Assembly: GCA_030590185.1 (NCBI GenBank)
Contig: JAUUZB010000112.1
Coordinates: forward strand, 1 to 8,300
Length of the DNA: 8,300 nt
Source: Deltaproteobacteria bacterium
GTDB lineage: Bacteria > Myxococcota > XYA12-FULL-58-9 > JAUUZB01
Direction of reading: 5' to 3'
Shown one piece after another: positions 1-6,174 of this stretch (its first letter is position 1; each line of letters starts with the position of its first letter). Under the pieces are notes generated by a model. It was not told where the DNA came from, did not search any database, and saw only the letters and a list, made by a program, of their open reading frames with translations. The position numbers were made by a program, and so were the translations under genes.

Positions 1-26
1 ACGAACCGACGGCTCAACCCGGCTGT

Positions 27-58
27 TTGACAAGCCGACCCCACAGTGGAAGTACTGT
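27..58 (+). promoter_or_regulatory. possible weak promoter upstream of the AOR gene
   Basis: A perfect -35 hexamer TTGACA lies at 27-32. The best -10-like hexamer downstream is TACTGT at 53-58, which matches only partly and sits at a long 20-base spacing. A start near 65 would leave a leader of about 24 bases before the ATG at 89, with room for the Shine-Dalgarno sequence. The -35 match is striking for G+C-rich DNA, but the poor -10 keeps this tentative. The same bases also stay open in the AOR reading frame, so they could instead be coding. Confidence 0.25.
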
Positions 59-74
59 TCCGATCGTGGCTTGC

Positions 75-83
75 GAGAGGAGG
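75..83 (+). promoter_or_regulatory. Shine-Dalgarno site that sets the AOR start at 89
   Basis: GAGAGGAGG at 75-83 is a strong ribosome binding site 5 bases before the ATG at 89. It lies inside the longer alternative reading frame that begins with TTG at 71. This favours the ATG as the true start, and the family-typical N-terminus (MxGGY then a DLSTG motif) begins exactly there. Confidence 0.75.
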
Positions 84-88
84 CGTTG

Positions 89-1963
89 ATGCAGGGTGGC
101 TACGCGAACAAGGCCTATGACGTCGACTTGTCCACCGGCGAGGTCAAGGACCTGCCGATCAGCGAGGCGGACCGGCGGCTCTACCTCGGTGGCAAGGGCA
201 TCGGCGTGCGTCTCCTCTACGACAACACCCCGGCGGGCATGGACCCCTTTGACGAACGCATGCCGTTGATCTTCGCCACCGGCCCGATGACCGGCACCGC
301 CGCGCCGCAGTCGAACCGCTTCGTGGTCATCACCAAGTCGCCGCTCACCGGCGCCATCGCCACCTCCACCTGTGGGGGAAACTTTGCCACCAAGCTCAAG
401 AAGGCGGGGGTCGACGTGCTCATGGTGCGTGGTCGCGCCAGCGAGCCGGTCTACCTCGAGGTCACCGAGGACGGGGTCACCATCAAGGACGCCCAGGATC
501 TGTGGGGGTTGGGCACCGAGGCGACCCAGGAGGCCCTACCCAAGAAGTTCGGCAAGGCGGTGATCGGCCCGGCCGGAGAGAACCGCGTCCGTTACGCGGG
601 CATCGTCTCCGAGGATCGCATCGCCGGCCGCGCCGGGGTCGGCGCGGTGATGGGTGACAAGAAGCTCAAGGCGGTGATCGCCAACGGCAACCGCAAGGTC
701 GAGATCGCCCAGCCCAAGGCCTACAAGGCCTTCCAAAAGAAGATGACCAAGTTCCTGTTGGACCACCCGATGACCGGCGGCATCCTGCCGAGGCTCGGCA
801 CCGCCAACATCGTGATGACCGCCGCCGGCCGCAACATCCTGCCTGTGCGCAACTTCCAAAAGGGCTCCGACCACGCCGCCGTGCAGATCAGCGGCGAGAA
901 GCTCGCCGACGAGGATCTTAAAAAGCGGGTCGGCTGCACCTCCTGCCCGATCATCTGCGGCCGCGGCATCGAGCGTAACGGCAAGCTGACCAAGGGCCCG
1001 GAGTACGAGACCCTCAGCCAGATGGGCTCCAACACCGGCACCTTCGACCTCAAACGCATCTACGAGTGGAACCACCTGGTCGATGACCTCGGCATGGACA
1101 GCATCTCCGCCGGCGGGGTGCTCGCCTTCGCCATGGAGCTCACCGAGAAAGGCATGCTCGACAGCGACCTCTCCTTTGACAACCCGGAGACCGTCGCCGA
1201 GATGCTCGGGGCCATCGCCCATCGGCGTGGCCTCGGCAATGACCTCGCCGAGGGGACCAAGCGCATGGCCGCCAAATATGGCGGCGAGGAGTTCGCCATT
1301 CACGTCAAGGGCCTCGAGCTCCCGGGCTACGATCCACGGGGCTGTTACGGCCAGGGCCTGGAGTACGCCACCACCAACCGCGGCGGCTGCCACATCCAGG
1401 GCGCCACCATGTTCCTGGAGGCCACCGGGCCGTTGAGCGTCGATCCCTTGTCGGTCAAGGCCAAGCCGGAGCTGGTGATCCTGATGCAGAACATGTCCGC
1501 GGCGATCAGCTCGTCGATCTTCTGCATGTTCTCCTCCTACGCCATGATCCCGGGGTTGATCTTCGGCCTCAACCCCCAAGGCGTGCTCTACCGCCTCGTC
1601 ACCGGCACCCTGCTCAACGCCGGGCCGATCCTACGCCTGGTGCTGCGCACCAAGACCCCGGTGGCCCTGCTCTGGTTCGAGAAGTTCATCACCCACGTCA
1701 CGGGAACCAAGACCACCATGGGGGATTTCGTCGAGATCGGTGAGCGGGTCTTCAACCTGGAGCGGGTCTATAACCTGCGCGAGGGGCTCACCGGGGCCGA
1801 TGACACCCTGCCGGCGCGGCTGCTCAATGAGCCGACCTTCAAGGGGGAGCGGCGGGGCGTGCCGCTCGAGAAGATGTTGCCTCACTACTATAATGTACGC
1901 GGTTGGGACGAGCGCGGTGTGCCCCGCACCTCCACCCTCGAGCGCCTCCAAATCCGACACTGA
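89..1963 (+). CDS. aldehyde:ferredoxin oxidoreductase family protein (tungsten/molybdenum pterin enzyme)
   Basis: This 624-residue protein belongs to the AOR family, whose members oxidise aldehydes to acids (or run the reverse) using a tungsten bis-pterin cofactor and one [4Fe-4S] cluster, passing electrons to ferredoxin. Seen in the sequence: the N-terminal MQGGY...DLSTGEV opening; the cofactor-domain motif GRAGVGAVMGDKKLKAV near residue 180; the cluster motif CTSCPIIC with Cys283, Cys286 and Cys290; a distal cysteine at about 479 that fits the fourth ligand; YDPRGCYGQGL and TTNRGGCH near 414-435; and the closing ERVYNLREGLT block near 558-568. The length is slightly above the roughly 605 residues of the archaeal enzyme, because a hydrophobic stretch of about 45 residues follows the distal cysteine (about 483-530). 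Genes for a MoaD-like carrier and a MoeA-like insertase follow directly, supporting a metal-pterin enzyme. The substrate cannot be read from sequence. Other members of the superfamily reduce aromatic acyl-CoAs, so 'aldehyde oxidoreductase' is a family label only. Confidence 0.93.
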   Translation: MQGGYANKAYDVDLSTGEVKDLPISEADRRLYLGGKGIGVRLLYDNTPAGMDPFDERMPLIFATGPMTGTAAPQSNRFVVITKSPLTGAIATSTCGGNFATKLKKAGVDVLMVRGRASEPVYLEVTEDGVTIKDAQDLWGLGTEATQEALPKKFGKAVIGPAGENRVRYAGIVSEDRIAGRAGVGAVMGDKKLKAVIANGNRKVEIAQPKAYKAFQKKMTKFLLDHPMTGGILPRLGTANIVMTAAGRNILPVRNFQKGSDHAAVQISGEKLADEDLKKRVGCTSCPIICGRGIERNGKLTKGPEYETLSQMGSNTGTFDLKRIYEWNHLVDDLGMDSISAGGVLAFAMELTEKGMLDSDLSFDNPETVAEMLGAIAHRRGLGNDLAEGTKRMAAKYGGEEFAIHVKGLELPGYDPRGCYGQGLEYATTNRGGCHIQGATMFLEATGPLSVDPLSVKAKPELVILMQNMSAAISSSIFCMFSSYAMIPGLIFGLNPQGVLYRLVTGTLLNAGPILRLVLRTKTPVALLWFEKFITHVTGTKTTMGDFVEIGERVFNLERVYNLREGLTGADDTLPARLLNEPTFKGERRGVPLEKMLPHYYNVRGWDERGVPRTSTLERLQIRH

Positions 1964-1979
1964 ACGAGAGGAGAGCGTC

Positions 1980-2225
1980 ATGGCCACTCTGATCCCTAGC
2001 TTTGATCTCGCCAAGGAGATCGGCGAGCGCCACGAGTTTGAGGCGGGCACCCTCGGGCAGCTCCTCGACGAGGCGGTCAGCCGGTTCGGCAAGCCGTTTG
2101 AGGATACCCTGCGGGTGGTGGCCATCGTCGTTAACGGCCGCTCGATCAATTTCCTCAAGGGTCGCAACACCCCGCTCGGCCGGGATGACACGGTCTGGAT
2201 GGTGCGCCCCGGGAGCGGCGGTTAG
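1980..2225 (+). CDS. MoaD/ThiS-family sulfur carrier protein
   Basis: This is an 81-residue ubiquitin-fold sulfur carrier. Such proteins are adenylated and thiocarboxylated on a C-terminal Gly-Gly and then donate sulfur, in the MoaD case to make the dithiolene of molybdopterin. Seen here: an N-terminal strand (MATLIPSF), a helix around residues 25-36 (GTLGQLLDEAVS), the VNG turn at 51-53 followed by a small loop, the LGRDDTVWMV strand typical of this fold, and a terminal GSGG. The start has a good Shine-Dalgarno (AGGAG at 1969-1973, six bases before the ATG), and the gene begins 16 bases after the AOR stop. Its place between an AOR enzyme and a MoeA-like protein suggests a carrier dedicated to this enzyme's pterin cofactor; that is inference. 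ThiS (thiamine) or another sulfur-transfer role is less likely from context. No MoaE partner is in the window. Confidence 0.88.
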   Translation: MATLIPSFDLAKEIGERHEFEAGTLGQLLDEAVSRFGKPFEDTLRVVAIVVNGRSINFLKGRNTPLGRDDTVWMVRPGSGG

Positions 2226-2230
2226 GGCGC

Positions 2231-2236
2231 AGGAAA
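2231..2236 (+). promoter_or_regulatory. Shine-Dalgarno site supporting a TTG start for the MoeA gene
   Basis: AGGAAA at 2231-2236 lies 8 bases before the TTG at 2245. The frame is open well upstream, but the longer form would overlap the MoaD gene and add residues with no MoeA character. Starting at TTG 2245 gives the family-typical opening ITIEEMFAQLE. The next in-frame ATG at 2263 has no properly spaced ribosome binding site and would remove part of the first helix. Confidence 0.6.
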
Positions 2237-2244
2237 CTCGAGCC

Positions 2245-3429
2245 TTGATCACCATCGAGGAGATGTTCGCGCAGCTCGAGGCTGCGCTCGGCGGCGCCCG
2301 GCTCGGTTCGGAGCGCCTGCCCACCGGCGAGGCGCTGGGTCGCATGCTGGCTGCCGATCAGCGGTCCACCGTGGACCTGCCCCCCTTTGACAAATCGGCG
2401 ATGGATGGCTTCGCGGTCCGTGCGGACGACGAGCGCGACCGCTACCGCCTGTTGGAGACCGTGCCCGCCGGCACCGCCCCGAGCCTGGCGTTGGAGCCGG
2501 GTACCGCCACCAAGGTGATGACCGGCGCGCCGGTACCGGAGGGGACGGGCCGGGTGATCATGCAGGAGCAGACCGAGGAGCGCGACGGCGAGGTGCACGT
2601 GCTCCAACACGCCGGGCGGCCCAACATTTGTCCGCAGGGGGAGGACATCCAACGCGGCGCGCGGGTGTTGCCGGCCGGGGCGTGCCTCGGGGCGCTGGAG
2701 ATCGCGAATTTGCTCGCCTGTGGTATCGCCGAGGTCGAGGTGGTGCTGCGCCCGCGCCTGGCGGTCTTCTCCACCGGCGACGAGCTGGTGGCGGCGCCGG
2801 CGGACCTCGCCCCTGGCAAGATCGTCGATAGCAATGGCCCGCTGCTCTGCGGTTTGGCCGCGCAGCACGGCCTCGAGGTGGTCCGGCGCGCGCACCTGCC
2901 GGACGATCAGGCGGTCACCACCGAAGGGATCCGAGCCGCCATGGCCGATGCTGATCTGGTGGTGCTCTCCGGCGGGGTGTCGGTTGGGCAGTTCGACTTT
3001 GTCGGCACGGCGCTCGAGGAGCTCGGCCTGCGGGTTTGGTTCTCCGAGGTCGCGGTCAAACCGGCCCGGCCGGTGACCTGCGCCGCCCGGGACGGCAAGC
3101 TGGTGCTCGCCCTGCCGGGAAATCCCGTGGCGGTCTATCTCATGTTCCACCTGTGCGTGCGGCGGGTGGTGGCCTTGCTCAGCGGCGCGCCGCCGGAGTT
3201 GCGGGAGGTGGAGTTGCCGCTGGCGGGAGACTATTCGCGGCGCAAAGCCACCCGGGAGCAGTACGTGCCGGTGCGGGTCACGGCGGGTGGCGCTCTCGAG
3301 GCGGTGGAGCTGCACGGCTCGGCTCATCTGCTCGCCCTGATGAACGCGGATGGCCTGATGCGGGTACCGGCTGGGGTCGCGACGATTCCGGCGGGGGAGG
3401 TAGCTGCCTTTCTGCCCCTGCGGCTTTGA
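2245..3429 (+). CDS. moeA: MoeA-type molybdopterin molybdenum/tungsten transferase
   Basis: This 394-residue protein is a MoeA-family metal insertase, which uses adenylated molybdopterin from MogA/MoaB and inserts molybdate (or tungstate) into the dithiolene in the cytoplasm. Domains in order: the N-terminal segment with DLPPFDKSAMDGFAV (about 44-58); the domain II region with VMTGAPVPEG (91-100) and a CPQGEDIQRGARVLPAG run (129-145); the central MogA-like domain with FSTGDEL (175-181), IVDSN (193-197), LSGGVSVGQFDFV (241-253) and LALPGNPVAVY (288-298); and a C-terminal beta domain ending in NADGLMRVPAGV and FLPL. The length is normal for the family. The usual KPGKP motif reads KPARP at 272-276. 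The gene follows the MoaD-like gene after 19 bases, so it probably belongs to the AOR operon. Its position beside an AOR suggests a tungsten-oriented paralogue, but sequence alone cannot tell W from Mo. Confidence 0.93.
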   Translation: MITIEEMFAQLEAALGGARLGSERLPTGEALGRMLAADQRSTVDLPPFDKSAMDGFAVRADDERDRYRLLETVPAGTAPSLALEPGTATKVMTGAPVPEGTGRVIMQEQTEERDGEVHVLQHAGRPNICPQGEDIQRGARVLPAGACLGALEIANLLACGIAEVEVVLRPRLAVFSTGDELVAAPADLAPGKIVDSNGPLLCGLAAQHGLEVVRRAHLPDDQAVTTEGIRAAMADADLVVLSGGVSVGQFDFVGTALEELGLRVWFSEVAVKPARPVTCAARDGKLVLALPGNPVAVYLMFHLCVRRVVALLSGAPPELREVELPLAGDYSRRKATREQYVPVRVTAGGALEAVELHGSAHLLALMNADGLMRVPAGVATIPAGEVAAFLPLRL

Positions 3430-3452
3430 TGGCGCGCCTTAGCCGGTTGATA

Positions 3453-3483
3453 TTGCGAACGCCTTGCCCAATGAGCCGATAAT
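3453..3483 (+). promoter_or_regulatory. possible sigma70-type promoter for the 3529-5393 gene pair
   Basis: GATAAT at 3478-3483 matches the -10 consensus at five of six bases. TTGCGA at 3453-3458 matches the -35 at four of six with a 19-base spacer. A second TTG-rich hexamer, TTGATA, lies at 3447-3452 but is too far away. This is the most A/T-rich spot in the 99-base gap after moeA. Transcription would start near 3490, right at the foot of the hairpin at 3488-3513, and reach the ATG at 3529 with its ribosome binding site (CAGGGAG at 3515-3521). Confidence 0.35.
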
Positions 3484-3487
3484 CCGC

Positions 3488-3513
3488 CTGCCCGGCACAG
3501 CTGCGGCCGGCAG
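3488..3513 (+). repeat. imperfect inverted repeat (leader hairpin) before the small acidic protein gene
   Basis: CTGCCCGGC (3488-3496) can pair with GCCGGCAG (3506-3513) as eight base pairs with one bulged C, around the nine-base loop ACAGCTGCG. It lies between the possible promoter and the ribosome binding site near 3515. No T-run follows, so it is not a standard intrinsic terminator for moeA. It may be a 5' end structure that stabilises the mRNA or affects translation, or just a chance G+C-rich pairing. Confidence 0.35.
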
Positions 3514-3528
3514 ACAGGGAGCGATGCC

Positions 3529-3756
3529 ATGAGTGACAGCAAACCGGAAGATTCGAACCTCTGGGCGATCCACTCCGAAAAGGAGGACCGGCCCGCCATG
3601 TGCGACTGGGCGGTGAGCGAAGAGGCGGCCAACCAGAAGATGGCTGAGCTCCAACAGGGCGATCCAGACAAAGAGGTCAGCTATTGGGTCACGCGCCTGA
3701 CAACCGACGAGGTCGCGTCATTCAAGGCCAGCGGCTTCATCCCCGCCGACGCCTGA
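3529..3756 (+). CDS. small acidic protein of unknown function
   Basis: I do not recognise this 75-residue protein. It has about 16 Asp/Glu against 7 Lys/Arg, so it should be strongly acidic, and it has no signal peptide or membrane segment. The pattern suggests a compact beta-alpha-beta unit: a strand at LWAIHS (11-16), another at MCDWAV (24-29), a helix at EEAANQKMAELQ (31-42), a strand at VSYWVTRL (50-57), then TDEVASFKASGFIP, which reads as a short helix and tail. It contains one cysteine (Cys25). The start is an ATG with CAGGGAG about 7 bases upstream. The next gene, encoding a transglutaminase-like protein, begins 47 bases after its stop on the same strand, so co-transcription is likely. 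A partner, inhibitor or immunity role for that enzyme is possible but only inferred from adjacency and charge. Confidence 0.72.
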   Translation: MSDSKPEDSNLWAIHSEKEDRPAMCDWAVSEEAANQKMAELQQGDPDKEVSYWVTRLTTDEVASFKASGFIPADA

Positions 3757-3803
3757 ACCGCCTGACCAGATCGACGAATAGAATCAGCTAGGAAGAAGCA
3801 ACG

Positions 3804-5393
3804 ATGCCGACCATCCAAAAACCCGCCCTGCGCGAGCTCTGCAACGAGCTGATCAACCAACACCAGCGGGACCCCTCGACCAAGGTCGACGCCACGATCC
3901 TCGACCGCATCCTCTCCATCGTAGGGGACCGCGACGCGACGAGCTCCGCTTCGGTGGCGGACAAGCTGCGCCATGGCAACCTCCTCCCCGAGGAGAAGCT
4001 CGCCCTAGCGCGCCAGGGCCTCACCACGGCTGAGAAGTCGGACATCGAGACGTTGCTAAAGGATCCACGTCTGGCGCCCCTGATGGACCCGGTCGCGACC
4101 AATTTCCTAAAAGCGCTGGTCGGCCTCGAACCCCTGCGCGCCATGGACGGTCTGGGCGGAGACGCGCGGGTCTCCGGGGTCAGCACCCCGGTGCTCTCGC
4201 CGGCCCAACAGGCGGTGGCGACCATGCGGTCGTTGGTGGAGACCCGACAGCTCAGCAAATACTACGCGGCGATCACCGGCGAAGTGACCGACCCGGCCTT
4301 GAAGGAAAAGGCCATGGAGTTGTTCCGCAACCTGCCGAAGATCAACTCGGCCACCACCGGTGTCGAGATGCAAAAGCTCGGCCTGTGGACCACCCCGCCC
4401 CGGGGCCTCGAGCAGATGCAAAGGTCCGCCCGCTATCTCCCCGGCCGGCAGGTGATGGTGGAGACCACGGTTCACTCGAACGTCTTCGACGACCGCACGT
4501 TGCTTTCTTATAAGGAGGATGGCGTAAAAGCGCGCACCTACCGCGCCACCCTGGTCGGTGAGGAGGGTGACAACTTCCTGGTCGAGGTCGACGGCAAGCC
4601 CGACCCGATCAGCGTGCCGAAGACCGAGATCTACAAACTCAACCAGCCCCACCTCTTCGAGGGCGACCGGCTGGGCATCGCCAACTGCGACTACAACGAC
4701 CCGTTGGTCAAGGCGAAGCTCGCCGAGATGGCGATCAAGATGGATGATCTGGTCGGCCAGCTCGACTTCACCAAGATGAAGACCGACAGCGGCGGCGGCC
4801 ACGCAGCGGTCTGGGGCTTTGGTCGCGGCGCCCGCAACATGCACGAGATCCAACGCGCCTGCGTGAAGGTGGTGCACGACTCCATCGACATGCGCTACAG
4901 CGGCCACAACGACAGGCAACCGGGCCGCACCTCCGGCGGCGGCGCCGGTCGCCAGGCGATCAAGGGCCGTGGGGTCTGCTACGACCAATCCGGCGTCAAC
5001 TGCGCCCTGCTGGCGCCCTTCAGCAAGATGCTCGGGGTCGACATCCAGTTCATCTCCGGCGGCGTCTATCGGAACGTCCGCAACGCCGACGCCAACCCGT
5101 TCCGCGGCGGCGCCCACGGCTGGCTGCAGCTCACCTACCGGCCGTCGATGGAGCACCGCATCTGCGACCGCACCTGGCGCCAGCCGGATCACGCCATGGA
5201 CCGGGCCTATTCGCGCTGGGGCGACCGCTACCCGGGCGGCTTCTACTGGGGCGTGAAGTCCGCGCCGGTCGTCGACACCGACGTCAACTTCTCCGGCGAC
5301 GTCAGCGTCGCCACCTTCGACCGTCAGTTCGGCAGCCAGGGGGTCGATGGCCGCGACAACCACATGACCACGGTCACCGGCGACAGTACGTAG
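3804..5393 (+). CDS. large protein with C-terminal transglutaminase-like Cys-His-Asp domain
   Basis: This 529-residue protein has no predicted signal peptide or membrane helix. Residues 1-180 are mostly helical and polar, with a stretch at 60-110 (LLPEEKLALARQGLTTAEK onward). Residues 210-290 look like a small beta domain (TYRATLVGEEGDNFLVEVDG). The last third carries a transglutaminase-like core: a preceding helix EIQRACVKVVHDSIDMRYS (348-366), Cys392 in GRGVCYDQSGVNCALL, His438 in GGAHGWLQL and Asp455 in HRICDRTW. Motif order and spacing (46 residues Cys to His, 17 His to Asp) fit the transglutaminase/protease-like superfamily, whose members cross-link or deamidate glutamines, or cleave amide bonds. 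The GVCxD and HxW contexts are typical. The start is an ATG with AGGAAGAA six bases upstream. The substrate is unknown. A small acidic protein gene lies just upstream, and the gene stops 7 bases before a convergent methyltransferase gene. Confidence 0.8.
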   Translation: MPTIQKPALRELCNELINQHQRDPSTKVDATILDRILSIVGDRDATSSASVADKLRHGNLLPEEKLALARQGLTTAEKSDIETLLKDPRLAPLMDPVATNFLKALVGLEPLRAMDGLGGDARVSGVSTPVLSPAQQAVATMRSLVETRQLSKYYAAITGEVTDPALKEKAMELFRNLPKINSATTGVEMQKLGLWTTPPRGLEQMQRSARYLPGRQVMVETTVHSNVFDDRTLLSYKEDGVKARTYRATLVGEEGDNFLVEVDGKPDPISVPKTEIYKLNQPHLFEGDRLGIANCDYNDPLVKAKLAEMAIKMDDLVGQLDFTKMKTDSGGGHAAVWGFGRGARNMHEIQRACVKVVHDSIDMRYSGHNDRQPGRTSGGGAGRQAIKGRGVCYDQSGVNCALLAPFSKMLGVDIQFISGGVYRNVRNADANPFRGGAHGWLQLTYRPSMEHRICDRTWRQPDHAMDRAYSRWGDRYPGGFYWGVKSAPVVDTDVNFSGDVSVATFDRQFGSQGVDGRDNHMTTVTGDST

Positions 5394-5400
5394 GCGCCAC

Positions 5401-5997
5401 TCAGCCCGGACGCACGGCCGTCAGGGTAAAGAAATCGGCGTACAGGTCGTGGCTTGCGATGGTGGCGAAGCCGGCCGCCTCGAGCTCGGCCTCGACGGTG
5501 GGGGTCGGGATCCTGTGGTCCGCTGGGGGCCCTGCCTCGCTGGGTCCCTCGGTTGACCAATCGCAGATCACCAACCGGCCGCCGGGCTTGAGGCCGCGCA
5601 GGCACTCCGCGAGAGATCCGGGCCGGTCGGGAAGCTCATGGTAGACCGCCGCCATCAGGATCAGATCGACGCTCTCGTCCATCAGCGGTAGGACGGCACC
5701 CTCGGCTTCGGAGACGATCAGGGCGCGGAGTTGATCCACCACCCCGGCGGCGGTGGCCTTCTCTTCGAGGGGCTCGAGCATGGCGATCTCGAGGTCGATG
5801 CAGGTGACCGTGCAGTCGGGCAGTCGTGCCGCGGTCGGGATGGCGAAGTAGCCGGTGCCGGCTCCTAGATCGACGACTCGTTTTGGGGTGCTCGTGGCGA
5901 TCAGCTCCACGAGGGGTCCAGGGGGTTGGCGGGCGCGGCGCTCGTCGCTGTCGAGCCTGGCGATTTTTTCGACTGGGAACTTCTTGTCCGAGGCCAT
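5401..5997 (-). CDS. class I SAM-dependent methyltransferase (UbiE/type 11-like)
   Basis: This 198-residue soluble protein has a Rossmann-like methyltransferase fold. Motif I is VVDLGAGTGYFAIP (41-54), which holds S-adenosylmethionine. The acidic residue at the end of strand 2 is Asp68 (CIDLE), which binds the ribose. SVDLILMAAVYHELPD (109-124) is the motif around strand 4, and LKPGGRLVICDW (136-147) is the post-motif strand. HRIPTPTVEAELEAAGF (161-177) is the C-terminal segment common in UbiE-like enzymes. The ATG at 5997 (minus strand) has GAGGA 6 bases upstream (plus-strand TCCTC at 6004-6008), and similarity to the family begins soon after it, so upstream in-frame sequence was excluded. 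The acceptor substrate cannot be deduced. The gene stands alone on its strand, converging with the transglutaminase-like gene and diverging from the biotin ligase gene. Confidence 0.88.
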   Translation of the reverse strand: MASDKKFPVEKIARLDSDERRARQPPGPLVELIATSTPKRVVDLGAGTGYFAIPTAARLPDCTVTCIDLEIAMLEPLEEKATAAGVVDQLRALIVSEAEGAVLPLMDESVDLILMAAVYHELPDRPGSLAECLRGLKPGGRLVICDWSTEGPSEAGPPADHRIPTPTVEAELEAAGFATIASHDLYADFFTLTAVRPG

Positions 5998-6000
5998 GGG

Positions 6001-6029
6001 GCATCCTCGCGCTGATTGTGTGGGGATGC
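6001..6029 (-). repeat. inverted repeat overlapping the methyltransferase ribosome binding site
   Basis: GCATCC (6001-6006) and GGATGC (6024-6029) form a perfect six-base inverted repeat with a 17-base spacer. In the minus-strand transcript the second arm includes most of the GAGGA ribosome binding site (6004-6008) that lies just before the methyltransferase ATG. Pairing would partly hide the ribosome binding site. The stem is short and the loop long, so this is a candidate only. Confidence 0.3.
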
Positions 6030-6120
6030 AACAGGGTGTGGGGGGCTGGAAACCTCGCCGCTGGGAAGGCTTCGAGGGGGAAGTGGGCTTGGTGTGCCAT
6101 GGGCTGGCCCGCGGTGATCT

Positions 6121-6130
6121 GGGGATCCCC
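6121..6130. repeat. ten-base perfect palindrome in the divergent region
   Basis: GGGGATCCCC is a perfect ten-base palindrome about 45 bases before the biotin ligase ATG, just upstream of the possible -35 at 6137. The position would suit an operator for either divergent gene. G+C-rich DNA yields such palindromes by chance, and no second copy was seen in the window. Confidence 0.25.
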
Positions 6131-6136
6131 CCGGCC

Positions 6137-6165
6137 TTGTCTCGCCGGGCGCCGAGACCGATACT
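6137..6165 (+). promoter_or_regulatory. possible promoter giving a leaderless biotin ligase mRNA
   Basis: TTGTCT at 6137-6142 (four of six matches to the -35) and GATACT at 6160-6165 (four of six to the -10) are separated by exactly 17 bases. The ATG of the biotin ligase gene lies at 6175, only nine bases after the -10. Transcription would therefore start at or within a few bases of the ATG. No Shine-Dalgarno-like sequence precedes that ATG, which agrees with a leaderless message. Confidence 0.35.
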
Positions 6166-6174
6166 CGCCGGCCG

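Noticed and set aside
536..1579. 347-codon minus-strand open frame inside the AOR gene
   Set aside because: The plus strand carries the family motifs. The minus translation is repetitive Gly/Ala/Val/His/Asp without recognisable domains.
1889..1894. Perfect TATAAT near the end of the AOR gene, as an internal promoter for the MoaD-like and MoeA genes
   Set aside because: No acceptable -35 lies 16-18 bases upstream, and the bases encode ordinary residues (HYYNV) in a conserved gene end.
2155..3327. 390-codon minus-strand open frame inside moeA
   Set aside because: It is rich in Arg, His, Gly and Gln with no domain pattern, and lies opposite clear MoeA motifs.
3431..3438. GGCGCGCC palindrome just after the moeA stop
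   Set aside because: An eight-base G+C palindrome is expected by chance at this base composition, and it forms no stem-loop or T-run.
4509..4521. TATAAGGAGGATG within the transglutaminase-like gene as an internal translation start
   Set aside because: The Shine-Dalgarno is only one base from the ATG, and that ATG opens a frame that stops after two codons.
4107..5363. Long open frame of 418 codons on the minus strand opposite the transglutaminase-like gene
   Set aside because: It mirrors a convincing plus-strand gene. Its translation is a low-complexity mix of Val, Ala, Gly, Leu, Asp and His with no motif, as expected for an antisense frame in G+C-rich DNA.
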